In this document: positions 17,316-26,566 of the stretch, in pieces | Layout: each line of letters begins with the position of its first letter | Position numbering within the stretch: the stretch's first letter is position 1 | NCBI GenBank assembly: GCA_943350875.1 | Contig: CALRAL010000002.1 | Span: 1-33,291 of the forward strand | DNA: 33,291 bases | Reading direction: 5' to 3' | Source: Candidatus Nomurabacteria bacterium | GTDB lineage: Bacteria > Patescibacteriota > Minisyncoccia > Phycocordibacterales > UBA9973 | The notes under the pieces: model-generated | Told to the model about the DNA's origin: nothing | Databases searched by the model: none | What the model saw: the letters and a program-made list of their open reading frames with translations, nothing else | Translations under genes and position numbers: made by a program

Positions 17316-19031
17316 ATGAAAAATCACATTCATAAAACAAAATCATACATACTTTCCCATAAGAAAATGAGCGCTTTTATACTCATACTGGTTTTGCTTA
17401 TTTCATATTGGATATATAAAAAGGCTACAAGTACTGCAGGGGACATCCGTTATGTAGTTTCAAAAGTAGAAAGAGGAACTATCATCGCTTCTGTCTCGGG
17501 CACGGGGCAGGTGTCGGCCCTAAATCAGATAGAAGTAAAATCTAAAGTTTCTGGCGATGTAGTATATATAGCTCGTAATGATGGAGATAAAATATGGCAA
17601 GGAGGACTAATAGCAGAATTAAATGCAAAAGATGCAGAAAAGGCGGTACGTGACGCGCAGATTGACTTAGATTCAGCACAAATTGCTCTAGATAAATTAA
17701 AACTTCAAAAATCTTCTGAGAATCTAGATGCAGATTTGGCAAAATCTTATGACGATGGTTTTAACACTGTTTCAAATGCGTTCTTAGATTTACCAGATAT
17801 CATGACTGGGTTAAATAATATGTTCTTTAAGGCTAATATGGGCCCATCTTCGGGTCAATGGGATATAGATTGGTATGAAGGTCAGACAGCAAGTGAAGAT
17901 CATGACAAGACAGTTATTTATAAAAAGAATTTTACAGATTCTTATAGTTTGGCGAGAAAGGCGTATGATGCAAGTTTTGATAATTATAAATCTGTTTCTA
18001 GAACTTCTGACAAAGATGGAATAGAAAAACTTATAAATACTACTTATAATACTACAAAAATTATCTCTGATGTCATAAAAAATGCCAACAATTATATTGA
18101 TTTTGTAAATGATTCAATGGAAAGACATAATTTTGATATTCCAAAGATAATTACTACAGATAAAACAAGTCTCAGTACTTATACTTCAAAAACAAATACC
18201 CATCTTATAAACTTACTTTCAATAAAAAACAGTATAAAAAGTTTTAAAGATGCATTTCCAAATGCTGACTTGGATATACGTTCATCAATACTTTCTCTAC
18301 AGCAAAAACAAAATTCCTTGCAAGATGCCAAAGATAAATTAGCGGATTATTTTATTCGTGCTCCATTTGATGGTACTATCGCGAAAATAAATATTAAAAA
18401 GTCTGATTCTATTAGTGCAGGTACATCTATGGCTACTCTTATAACCAAAAAACAATTAGCAGATATATCTTTAAATGAAGTAGATGTGGCAAAAATAAAA
18501 ATTGGAGAAAAAGCAACTTTGACCTTTGATGCTGTTCCGAATCTTTCTATCTCAGGTGTGGTGGAAGAGATAGATTCGGTGGGGGCTATCTCTCAGGGGG
18601 TAGTCACCTACAACGTAAAAATAAGTTTTGATACTCAAGATGAGAGGGTCAAGCCTTCAATGAGTGTCTCTGCTTCAATCATTACAGATGTCAAACAAGA
18701 TGTGCTGATGATTTTAAACAGTGCTATCAAATCACAAAACAAAGGAAGTTATGTAGAGATGTTTAGTACGCCATTAGTAAAAGCTAATGATGGACTATCA
18801 GGTTCTATCTCAAAAGTTGCTCCAAAAAAGATTCCTGTAGAAGTTGGACTTTCAAATGATTCTAATACTGAAATAATTTCAGGGGTAAAAGAAGGAGATG
18901 ATATAGTGACTAGGACGATATTACCTACAGCCACTAAAACAGCATCGGCACCAAGTATCTTTGGGTCTACTGGTGGGGGGAGCAGGGCGAACAGTAATGC
19001 CATCAGGCCCCCATCGGGACGTTCTAATTAG
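17316..19031 (+). CDS. MacA/HlyD-like efflux periplasmic adaptor (membrane fusion protein)
   Basis: 571 aa; N-terminal TM; VSGTGQVSALNQIEVKSKVSGDVVYIARNDGDKI; long helical insert; DYFIRAPFDGTIAKINIKKSDSISAGT. Confidence 0.88.
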   Translation: MKNHIHKTKSYILSHKKMSAFILILVLLISYWIYKKATSTAGDIRYVVSKVERGTIIASVSGTGQVSALNQIEVKSKVSGDVVYIARNDGDKIWQGGLIAELNAKDAEKAVRDAQIDLDSAQIALDKLKLQKSSENLDADLAKSYDDGFNTVSNAFLDLPDIMTGLNNMFFKANMGPSSGQWDIDWYEGQTASEDHDKTVIYKKNFTDSYSLARKAYDASFDNYKSVSRTSDKDGIEKLINTTYNTTKIISDVIKNANNYIDFVNDSMERHNFDIPKIITTDKTSLSTYTSKTNTHLINLLSIKNSIKSFKDAFPNADLDIRSSILSLQQKQNSLQDAKDKLADYFIRAPFDGTIAKINIKKSDSISAGTSMATLITKKQLADISLNEVDVAKIKIGEKATLTFDAVPNLSISGVVEEIDSVGAISQGVVTYNVKISFDTQDERVKPSMSVSASIITDVKQDVLMILNSAIKSQNKGSYVEMFSTPLVKANDGLSGSISKVAPKKIPVEVGLSNDSNTEIISGVKEGDDIVTRTILPTATKTASAPSIFGSTGGGSRANSNAIRPPSGRSN

Positions 19032-19036
19032 GATGT

Positions 19037-19747
19037 ATGATAGAAGTAAAGAATATTACAAAAATATACAGGACTGGAGAGGTGGAATTTAATGCTCTCA
19101 AGGATGTTTCTTTTACAATTACCGATGGGGAATTTGTGGCGATAATGGGGCCTTCTGGCTCAGGCAAATCAACTTTGATGCATATATTAGGAGCTCTTGA
19201 TAGCCCCACATCTGGGACTTATTTGCTAGACGGTAAAGATGTATCTACTTTATCAGACGATGAATTAGCAGATATTAGGCGTGATAAAATTGGTTTTGTT
19301 TTTCAAGCATTTAATTTATTGCCAAGGACTACAGTTCTGCGGAATGTGATGTTGCCTTTGGTTTATGATGGTATATCTCAAGACAAGAGGGAAGCCCGTG
19401 CGAGAATAGCTCTGGCTTCTTCAGGGCTCAATGAAACGCATTTTCATCATCTTTCAAATCAGATTTCTGGAGGACAAATACAACGAGTAGCTATTGCCCG
19501 GGCCTTAGTAAATAATCCTTCACTTATTCTGGCCGATGAGCCGACAGGGAACTTGGATTCTAAAACAGGAGCCATAGTGATAGGAACTTTTCAGAGATTA
19601 AATAAAGAACTAGGACGAACAATAATTTTAATTACTCACGAGCAAGAAATTGCTGAACATGCGGATAGGATTTTATTTATAAAAGATGGTGAACTAGTTG
19701 AAGACAGAACTACACACCAGAAAAGAATTGCCAAAATAGAACTATGA
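19037..19747 (+). CDS. MacB/LolD-type ABC transporter ATP-binding protein
   Basis: 236 aa; [50 protein letters not shown]. Confidence 0.95.
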   Translation: MIEVKNITKIYRTGEVEFNALKDVSFTITDGEFVAIMGPSGSGKSTLMHILGALDSPTSGTYLLDGKDVSTLSDDELADIRRDKIGFVFQAFNLLPRTTVLRNVMLPLVYDGISQDKREARARIALASSGLNETHFHHLSNQISGGQIQRVAIARALVNNPSLILADEPTGNLDSKTGAIVIGTFQRLNKELGRTIILITHEQEIAEHADRILFIKDGELVEDRTTHQKRIAKIEL

Positions 19748-20952
19748 AATTATCAGATATTTTACACGAAACATATTTTTCTCTCTCGGCGAATAAAGCT
19801 CGTTCAGGGCTGACAATGCTTGGTATCATCATCGGCATCGCTTCTGTTATCGCCATGATATCTATTGGTAATGGGGCCAAAGCTTCTATTCAGTCTAGTA
19901 TTGAAGGTCTGGGTTCGAATTTGCTCACTATCCTTCCTGGAGTAGTTCAGCCAGGGCGTGGAATAGTGTCTTCTGGGCGTGGAGCCGCTCAAACCATAAA
20001 AAATATTGATATTGATGTTGTGAAAAATATTGATGGAGTAGCATCGCTTTCCCCAGAGCTTTCGCGTAGATTTCAAGTGGTAGCGACCGGATACAATACC
20101 AATACTACAGTAAATGGTGTGACTGCTGACTATGTGACTGTTCACAATGTGAATATTGCGGAGGGTAATTTTATTTCCGATACAAACCAAAGAAGTATTG
20201 GCAAGCAAGCAGTTCTAGGGGCGACTGTGGCGACTGACTTGTTCCCAGACCAAGACCCACTTGGTAAGACTGTGCGTATAAATAAAGTTAATTTTAGCGT
20301 GATAGGAATTTTGTCTGCTAAAGGAGGGGCGGGTTTTTCTGGACCAGATGATATGATTTTTGTGCCTCTTTCAACGATGCAAAAGATTCTTACAGGGGTA
20401 GACTATTTATCTACTATGTATGTATCTGTGACAGACAAAAGTATGATGAGTAATGTAAAAGATTTAGCTACGAGTGCGCTTTTAGATAAACACAGTGTAG
20501 CTGAAGCAGATTTCTCAATTATTTCTCAAGAAGATATTTTAGGAACACTTTCAACGGTGATAGATACGTTTACTCTTTTCTTAGCAGCTATTGCCTCTAT
20601 CTCACTCTTGGTCGGAGGTATCGGTATCATGAATATGATGTTGACTACTGTCACAGAACGTACAAAAGAAATAGGTTTACGAAAAGCCATCGGTGCAAAG
20701 AGAAAAGATATAAATATGCAATTTATTTCTGAAGCAGTGATGCTCACATTTATTGGAGGGTTCCTTGGGATTGTTTTAGGATGGCTTATATCTTTTGGAG
20801 TGACGTCTCTGGGTATAATACAAACACAAGTATCACTTTCTTCTGTATTGCTTGCCTTTGGAGTGTCGGCTGGTATAGGTATTATCTTTGGATATTATCC
20901 AGCGAGACGTGCGTCATTATTAAATCCGATAGATGCCTTAAGATATGAATAA
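19744..20952 (+). CDS. MacB-like/FtsX-fold ABC transporter permease
   Basis: 402 aa; KARSGLTMLGIIIGIASVIAMISIGNGA; GGIGIMNMMLTTVTERTKEIGLRKAIGAKRKDI; PARRASLLNPIDALRYE. Confidence 0.95.
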   Translation: MKLSDILHETYFSLSANKARSGLTMLGIIIGIASVIAMISIGNGAKASIQSSIEGLGSNLLTILPGVVQPGRGIVSSGRGAAQTIKNIDIDVVKNIDGVASLSPELSRRFQVVATGYNTNTTVNGVTADYVTVHNVNIAEGNFISDTNQRSIGKQAVLGATVATDLFPDQDPLGKTVRINKVNFSVIGILSAKGGAGFSGPDDMIFVPLSTMQKILTGVDYLSTMYVSVTDKSMMSNVKDLATSALLDKHSVAEADFSIISQEDILGTLSTVIDTFTLFLAAIASISLLVGGIGIMNMMLTTVTERTKEIGLRKAIGAKRKDINMQFISEAVMLTFIGGFLGIVLGWLISFGVTSLGIIQTQVSLSSVLLAFGVSAGIGIIFGYYPARRASLLNPIDALRYE

Positions 20953-21703
20953 TTTAAAAATAAAAATTTTATATGAAGATAAAGATGTTTTGGTAATAGA
21001 CAAACCGTCAGGTATTTTAACGCACCCAGCGATAAAAAGTGAAGGGGAGACAATTTTGGATTGGGCAACAAAAAAATATCCAAAAGTTGAGCTGGTACAC
21101 CGTCTCGATAAAGACACATCTGGTGTTTTAGTTTTAGCTAAAAATCACAAAGCTCATGAATTTCTAAAAAAACAATTTATGGATAGGGAAGTAAAGAAAA
21201 CGTATGTGGCCGTAGTACAAGGTTTTGTAAAAAAAGATCATGACATAATAAACAAACCTATTGGCAGAAGTCCTATGGACTTTCGTCGGCATTCTGCTTC
21301 TCGTGGGGCTAGAGGGGAGATGAGAGAAGCGGTTACAGAATATAAAGTAATCAAGCGATTCACCTCACCCCAACCCTCTCCTTCTAAAGGAGAGGGAGAA
21401 AAAGTCGGGAAAAGGACAGACCTTAAGAATTCAAAAAGGTCTGTCCTTGAGGAGACTTTTTCTCAGCCTTTTACTTATCTTGAAATTCATCCAAAAACTG
21501 GCCGCACTCATCAGATACGCGTGCATATGAAATTCCTAAATCATCCCGTTGTTTGTGATTCGCTTTATGATCCGAAAGGTCCTTGCCCTAAAAACATCTC
21601 TCGTTTAGCCCTTCATGCAAAATCCATAGAATTCAAGACCCCCAAAAATAAAATTATAAAAGTAGAATCATCTCTACCTGCTTTTTTAAAGAAAATAAAG
21701 TAA
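20945..21703 (+). CDS. RluA-family pseudouridine synthase carrying an in-frame palindromic insertion
   Basis: 252 aa; VHRLDKDTSGVLVLAKN, IHPKTGRTHQIRVHMKFLNHPVVCDSLYD; extra segment TSPQPSPSKGEGEKVGKRTDLKNSKRSVLEETFSQ. Confidence 0.92.
   Translation: MNNLKIKILYEDKDVLVIDKPSGILTHPAIKSEGETILDWATKKYPKVELVHRLDKDTSGVLVLAKNHKAHEFLKKQFMDREVKKTYVAVVQGFVKKDHDIINKPIGRSPMDFRRHSASRGARGEMREAVTEYKVIKRFTSPQPSPSKGEGEKVGKRTDLKNSKRSVLEETFSQPFTYLEIHPKTGRTHQIRVHMKFLNHPVVCDSLYDPKGPCPKNISRLALHAKSIEFKTPKNKIIKVESSLPAFLKKIK
21362..21464. repeat. Compound palindromic element inside the RluA-family CDS
   Basis: Hairpin 1: CCCTCTCCTT-cta-AAGGAGAGGG (21374-21396). Nested hairpin 2: GAGAAAAAGTC (21396-21406)/GACTTTTTCTC (21454-21464) enclosing AAGGACAGACCTT (21412-21424)/AAGGTCTGTCCTT (21436-21448). 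Left boundary approximate. Confidence 0.85.
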
Positions 21704-21712
21704 GATATAGGT

Positions 21713-23419
21713 ATGCAACCAGAGGTCAGAAATTGTCAAAACTGCAAAAGAGACTTCATTATAGAGCCTGAAGATTTTAACTTTTATGAAAAGATGAATG
21801 TTCCATCGCCGACGTGGTGCCCAGAATGTCGGATGATTAGGCGTTTTGCTTTTTCGAATGTGTGGCATTTATATAAAAGGGTTTGTGCTAAATGCGGTAA
21901 AAGTGTACTTTCTATTTATTCAGAAGATAAGCCAAATGTTGTTTATTGTAACCCATGTTGGTGGGGTGATACCTGGAATGGAGATGAATATGGTGTAGAT
22001 TATGATCCATCAAAGCCCTTTTTTACGCAGCTAAAAGAATTGTTCTTAAAAGTTCCATGGCAGGCAACTGAAAATATGTATTTATTGCATACGAACAGTC
22101 CATATGTGAATGCATGTGGACCAGCGAAGAATTGTTATATGCTTTTTTGGGCAGATTATTGTGAGAATTCTTTTTATTCTTCATATTTGAATGGTTTGAA
22201 AGATTCTTCTGACTGTTATAGAGCTGCTGAATCAGAACTTTGTTATGAAAGTGTTGGTATAAATAAATGTTACAGAACTTTATTCTCAGAAGAATGCGAT
22301 TCTTGTGCTGATACTTGGTTTTCTAGGGCGTGTTCGGGGCTTGTGAATTGTTTTGGATGTGTGAATTTACGAAATAAAAGTTATCATATTTTTAATGAGA
22401 AATATTCTACAGAAGAATATCATAAAAAGTTAGAAGAATTTAATTTAAATTCTCGAGAATCATTGGATAAAATTCGCCAAGAGGTTTTTGAATTCTGGAA
22501 TAAATATCCACGCCGTTTTTATATAGGAAACGCTTTAAATAAAAATGTGACGGGAGACTATATTTATGAATCCAAGAATGGCAAAAATTGCTATATGGTT
22601 TCAGGTGTTGAAGATGGTAAATATGCTCAGTTTATCTCTGTACCCAAAGCCAAAGATTGTTATGACTACACAGGTTGGGGTGATAGTTCGGAGAGAATTT
22701 ATGAATCTTCTTTGGTAGGACTTGGTGGAAGTAACGTGAAGTTTTCTTTTGAGTGCTGGCCGAATGCTTTAGATTTGGAGTATTGTACGTATCTTGTGAA
22801 CGGGTCTAAGAATTGTTTTGGTTGTGTGAATATGAAGAAAAAACAATATTGCATTTTAAACAAGCAATATTCAAAAGAAGAATATGAAAAACTAAAAGCT
22901 CAAATTATTTCGGATATGGAAAAGAATTCTTATATTGATAAAAATGGCAGAGTTTGGAAATACGGCGAATTTTTCCCTATTGATTTATCTTTATTTACCT
23001 ACAATGAATCTACTGCTCAAAAGTTTTTTACAAAAACCAAAGACGAAATTTTAGGTGAAGGTTTTAAATGGCATGAAATTGAAGAAAATAAGTATGATGT
23101 AACTAAAAAGTCAGGAGATTTACCAGATTCTATTTCTAGTTCTAATGAGTCTATTTTAGATGAAGTTATTGAATGTGAAAAATGCAGGAAAGCTTACCGT
23201 TTCACTCTGGGTGAGTTTAATTTAATGAAAAAAATTTCTATGCCATTGCCACACCAATGTTTTAATTGCAGACAAAATCTAAGGTTTAGCCGTACAAACT
23301 TACCGAAGCTTTATGAAAGAAAATGTATGAAATGTGAAAGTCTAATTAAAACTTCTTATGCCCCCGATAGACCAGAAATCATATACTGCGAAAAATGCTA
23401 TCAGGCTGAATTTCTTTAA
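21713..23419 (+). CDS. Uncharacterised Cys-rich protein with N- and C-terminal zinc-ribbon pairs
   Basis: 568 aa; CxxC pairs at both ends (NCQNC...WCPEC...CAKC...YCNPC; ECEKC...QCFNC...CMKC...YCEKC) and a duplicated Cys/Tyr-rich middle region. Confidence 0.85.
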   Translation: MQPEVRNCQNCKRDFIIEPEDFNFYEKMNVPSPTWCPECRMIRRFAFSNVWHLYKRVCAKCGKSVLSIYSEDKPNVVYCNPCWWGDTWNGDEYGVDYDPSKPFFTQLKELFLKVPWQATENMYLLHTNSPYVNACGPAKNCYMLFWADYCENSFYSSYLNGLKDSSDCYRAAESELCYESVGINKCYRTLFSEECDSCADTWFSRACSGLVNCFGCVNLRNKSYHIFNEKYSTEEYHKKLEEFNLNSRESLDKIRQEVFEFWNKYPRRFYIGNALNKNVTGDYIYESKNGKNCYMVSGVEDGKYAQFISVPKAKDCYDYTGWGDSSERIYESSLVGLGGSNVKFSFECWPNALDLEYCTYLVNGSKNCFGCVNMKKKQYCILNKQYSKEEYEKLKAQIISDMEKNSYIDKNGRVWKYGEFFPIDLSLFTYNESTAQKFFTKTKDEILGEGFKWHEIEENKYDVTKKSGDLPDSISSSNESILDEVIECEKCRKAYRFTLGEFNLMKKISMPLPHQCFNCRQNLRFSRTNLPKLYERKCMKCESLIKTSYAPDRPEIIYCEKCYQAEFL

Positions 23420-23427
23420 AATCATTT

Positions 23428-23461
23428 GTGGTGAATTTTCGCATATGCGAAAATTCACCAC
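23428..23461. repeat. Perfect 34-bp palindrome
   Basis: GTGGTGAATTTTCGCATATGCGAAAATTCACCAC is identical to its reverse complement; intergenic, upstream of rplS. Confidence 0.95.
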
Positions 23462-23521
23462 TCTAAATCAAATTAAATTTTATTTGCTTTTCGGATTTTT
23501 CTGTGCTAATCTTTGGGAACT

Positions 23522-23977
23522 ATGAAAGGGGACACAATCAGCAAAATTAAATTCAGTACTGTAGATATTGGGGCTCGAAAAGCTCTTGATTTTAGGGCTG
23601 GGGACACTGTCCGGGTGTGGTCTAAGATTGCAGAAGAAAAAACAGAATCAAAAGGTATTAATAAGAAAGGCGAAAAGATAATAAAATATCGTGTGCAGGC
23701 TTTTGAGGGGATAGTATTAGCACGAAAACATGGCACAGAAAATGGAGCTACTTTTACAGTTAGAAAAGTCACTTTAGGTGTGGGTGTAGAGAGAATTTTT
23801 CCACTTTACTCTCCAATGGTAGATAAAATTGAAATTGTTAAGAAATCTCATGCTCGTAGATCAAAGCTTTATTACGTTCGTACAAAAGCTGTGAAAGATG
23901 TTCGTCGTAAGATGCATTCTGTAGTCTCAAATGGAGTAGGGGACGAAGCAGAAGTGGCAGAAGCAAAGACAGAATAA
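23522..23977 (+). CDS. rplS: 50S ribosomal protein L19
   Basis: ATG at 23522 preferred over the track's TTG at 23513; RAGDTVRVWSKI...YRVQAFEGIVLARKHGTENGATFTVRKVTLGVGVERIFPLYSPMVDKIEIVKKSHARRSKLYYVR. Confidence 0.93.
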   Translation: MKGDTISKIKFSTVDIGARKALDFRAGDTVRVWSKIAEEKTESKGINKKGEKIIKYRVQAFEGIVLARKHGTENGATFTVRKVTLGVGVERIFPLYSPMVDKIEIVKKSHARRSKLYYVRTKAVKDVRRKMHSVVSNGVGDEAEVAEAKTE

Positions 23978-23993
23978 AATTTACTAATGCAAT

Positions 23994-24077
23994 GCGCGGG
24001 TGTTGAAACTGGTAGACATTACGCCTTGAGGTGGCGTAGCTCGCAAGAGCGTGGAGGTTCAAATCCTCTCCCGCGCA
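23994..24077 (+). tRNA. tRNA-Leu(GAG)
   Basis: GCGCGGG...ACGCC TTGAGGT GGCGT...GAGGTTCAAATCCTC CCCGCGC A; anticodon GAG with long variable arm. Confidence 0.92.
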
Positions 24078-24134
24078 CTAGAATTAGAGCACAACGAAAC
24101 TAATAATTTTTTTTATTTCTGCTATTATATAGTA

Positions 24135-26462
24135 GTGAGAGAAAATGTTAAACTAGCGTTTTCTATTTTTGAAGGACAGGTAAAGTCTTTGTTTTTTGTG
24201 TTGCTCCTATTGTCCTCTGTAGTTTCATTTTATATGGGTGATACGACAGATGGGGCAATCATTACGCTCATAATGCTTATCAATACTGCCCTTGGATTTT
24301 TCCAAGAATTTAAAGCATCAAAGGTGTCGGAGAAACTGATGAATTTGGTAAAGACGAAAGTATATGTTTTGAGGGAAGGGATGCTCGTGCAAGTCTTGAT
24401 GGAAGATTTGATTTTAGGGGATGTGGTGCATTTGGTGGCTGGGTCTGTGGCACCTGTCGATATTGAAGTCATAGAGTCAGATGAAGGTCTGATTGATGAC
24501 TCTATCCGTACAGGGGAAACTGAACTCAAACAAGTTTCTATGGGAGAGAAAGTCTTTGCTGGAGCATCAGTGGCAGGGGGTAAAGTCATTGGACGAGTTG
24601 TGGCTCTAGGTAGGGAGTCTTCTATTTCAGAATATCGTTCCAAACTTGAATCAATAAAGAAGTGGAATGATTTTAATATTTTTGTTTCTAAAATTACAAA
24701 ATATATTTTTATTTATGCTCTCTCAGCATTGGTCATAGCCTTCCTACTCTTTGTTTTTATTTTAGGTAAATATGAATTCTCGCAATTTTTTGTTTTTTTT
24801 ATTGCTTTGTTGGTGGGTGTTGTGCCCGAAGCATTACCACTCATTATCACTCTCATTTTGACTCATGAGTCGGTGGTGTTAGGGGAGAGCAAAGTGATAG
24901 TAAAAAGACTTTCTTCTCTGCAAGATCTAGGGGCTTTGCAATTTTTACTGACAGATAAAACAGGCACTATTACAGAAAATAAATTAAAAGTTTTTGCAGT
25001 TTTTGATGGTAATAATTTTAAAACTGAAGCGGATGGTTTCTGGGAGAATTCAAATTCTGTTTCAGAAGGGGAATACGAAAGAACTCCGATGGATAGTGCT
25101 TATGATGATGCACTTAATTCTTCTTTGGGGAAGGTAAAGACTAGTGTTCATAAAATTGTTAATTTTGAACCCTATAGAAGTGAAATAGGGTATTCTGTAT
25201 TTACTCTTGAGGGTGGATGTAAAATAGCTCGTGGTCAGATCAGAAAGGTTTTAGAATTATGTGCAAATAAAAATGATTCTATTTTAAATTCAGCTATAGC
25301 TTATGAGTCAAAAGGAATGCGAGTGATAGCACAAGCGAGTGGGATAGCTAACCAGTGGGAATTTTCTGGTTTTGCTGTTTTTAGTGACCCCATAAAAGCG
25401 TCCTCTGGACCATCTCTGAAGATAGCTCATGAGCATGGGGTAGGTGTAAAGATCTTAACTGGGGATTCTAGCGCTGTTGCGATGAATGTAGCTGAAGAAT
25501 TAGGTCTCATAAAACATCCTGACAATATTATTTCTCTCGATGAAATAAGTGTTATAAATTTATCCAATGCACAATTAAAAAGAGCAGTGGTTTTTGCAAA
25601 ATGTACTCCTGAGAATAAGTTAGAACTCATAGATAGATATTTAGGTATTGGGCCAGTGGCGTTTTTGGGTGACGGCATAAATGATGCTCTTGCGCTCAAG
25701 CGCGCAGACATAGGTATAGCGGTAGATAATGCTTCAGATATAGCCAAGGAGTCTGCGGATGTGATACTTCTTGAGAAGGATTTAAGCCCTATAATAAAAG
25801 GTATAATTATGGGGCGTAGAGCATTTCACAATGTGCTGGTATATATCATGTATACTCTCGCTGGGAATGCGGGAACATTTTTCTCACTTTTGATGTTTTC
25901 TTTTTTTTACGAAAGTTTGCCAATGCTTCCGATACAAATACTTTTAAATAACCTAATTACTGATTTGCCTTTAATGCTTATCAGTACTGACAATACCGAT
26001 GCATATTCTTTAAAGCATGTACCACATTATGAACCAAAGAAGATATTGAAACGTGTTTTCATTTTTGGAATTTTGTCTAGTGTCTTTGATTTTATTTATT
26101 TTTATATTTATAAATCTGCACCAGTTCCAGTCTTCCAAACTGGCTGGTTTGTACTTTCTGTTTTAGCTGAACTTACTCTCATATTGTCTATTCGTTCATC
26201 CCGCCCTATTTTTAAATCTACTCTTATTTCCTTACCGCTTCTTTTAGGCATAATAGCTTCTGCGATTTTACCATTTGTATTTATCTATACAAAGATACTT
26301 TCAAGTATATTTAAATTTATCATTCTTTCTCCTTCAATGTTAGCAACTATCTTGTTCATATTGGTTAGCTATGTTTTTGTAAATGAAATTGCAAAATATT
26401 TCATGCGTAGAAAGAATTTATATAACAAGCCAATCATTCCATCCCATATTTTCAAAAGTTAG
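24135..26462 (+). CDS. HAD-IC family cation-transporting P-type ATPase, short N-terminus
   Basis: LLTDKTGTITENK, GDGINDALALKRADIGIAV, PEALPLIITLIL; track start 24051 lies inside tRNA-Leu, so GTG at 24135 (or later) is proposed. Confidence 0.85.
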   Translation: MRENVKLAFSIFEGQVKSLFFVLLLLSSVVSFYMGDTTDGAIITLIMLINTALGFFQEFKASKVSEKLMNLVKTKVYVLREGMLVQVLMEDLILGDVVHLVAGSVAPVDIEVIESDEGLIDDSIRTGETELKQVSMGEKVFAGASVAGGKVIGRVVALGRESSISEYRSKLESIKKWNDFNIFVSKITKYIFIYALSALVIAFLLFVFILGKYEFSQFFVFFIALLVGVVPEALPLIITLILTHESVVLGESKVIVKRLSSLQDLGALQFLLTDKTGTITENKLKVFAVFDGNNFKTEADGFWENSNSVSEGEYERTPMDSAYDDALNSSLGKVKTSVHKIVNFEPYRSEIGYSVFTLEGGCKIARGQIRKVLELCANKNDSILNSAIAYESKGMRVIAQASGIANQWEFSGFAVFSDPIKASSGPSLKIAHEHGVGVKILTGDSSAVAMNVAEELGLIKHPDNIISLDEISVINLSNAQLKRAVVFAKCTPENKLELIDRYLGIGPVAFLGDGINDALALKRADIGIAVDNASDIAKESADVILLEKDLSPIIKGIIMGRRAFHNVLVYIMYTLAGNAGTFFSLLMFSFFYESLPMLPIQILLNNLITDLPLMLISTDNTDAYSLKHVPHYEPKKILKRVFIFGILSSVFDFIYFYIYKSAPVPVFQTGWFVLSVLAELTLILSIRSSRPIFKSTLISLPLLLGIIASAILPFVFIYTKILSSIFKFIILSPSMLATILFILVSYVFVNEIAKYFMRRKNLYNKPIIPSHIFKS

Positions 26463-26488
26463 TTTTTGTGTTATAAATAGACTTACAT

Positions 26489-26560
26489 GGTGCCTATGGT
26501 GTAATAGTAGCACAAGGGCTTGTGGAGCCCTTAGATTCGGAGCATAACCGAATAGGCACC
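26489..26560 (+). tRNA. tRNA-His(GUG) with atypical T-loop
   Basis: G-1 GTGCCTA TG GTGT...GCAC A AGGGC TTGTGGA GCCCT ... TTCGG AGCATAA CCGAA TAGGCAC C; G-1:C73 encoded; anticodon GTG. Confidence 0.85.
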
Positions 26561-26566
26561 CATTTT

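Noticed and set aside
24051-24134. N-terminus MEVQILSRALELEHNE of the 803-aa P-type ATPase ORF
   Set aside because: Starts inside tRNA-Leu; the real start is likely at or after GTG 24135.
26522-26566. N-terminus MEPLDSEHNRIGTHF of the tsaC ORF
   Set aside because: Encoded by the tRNA-His gene; ATG at 26567 is the plausible start.
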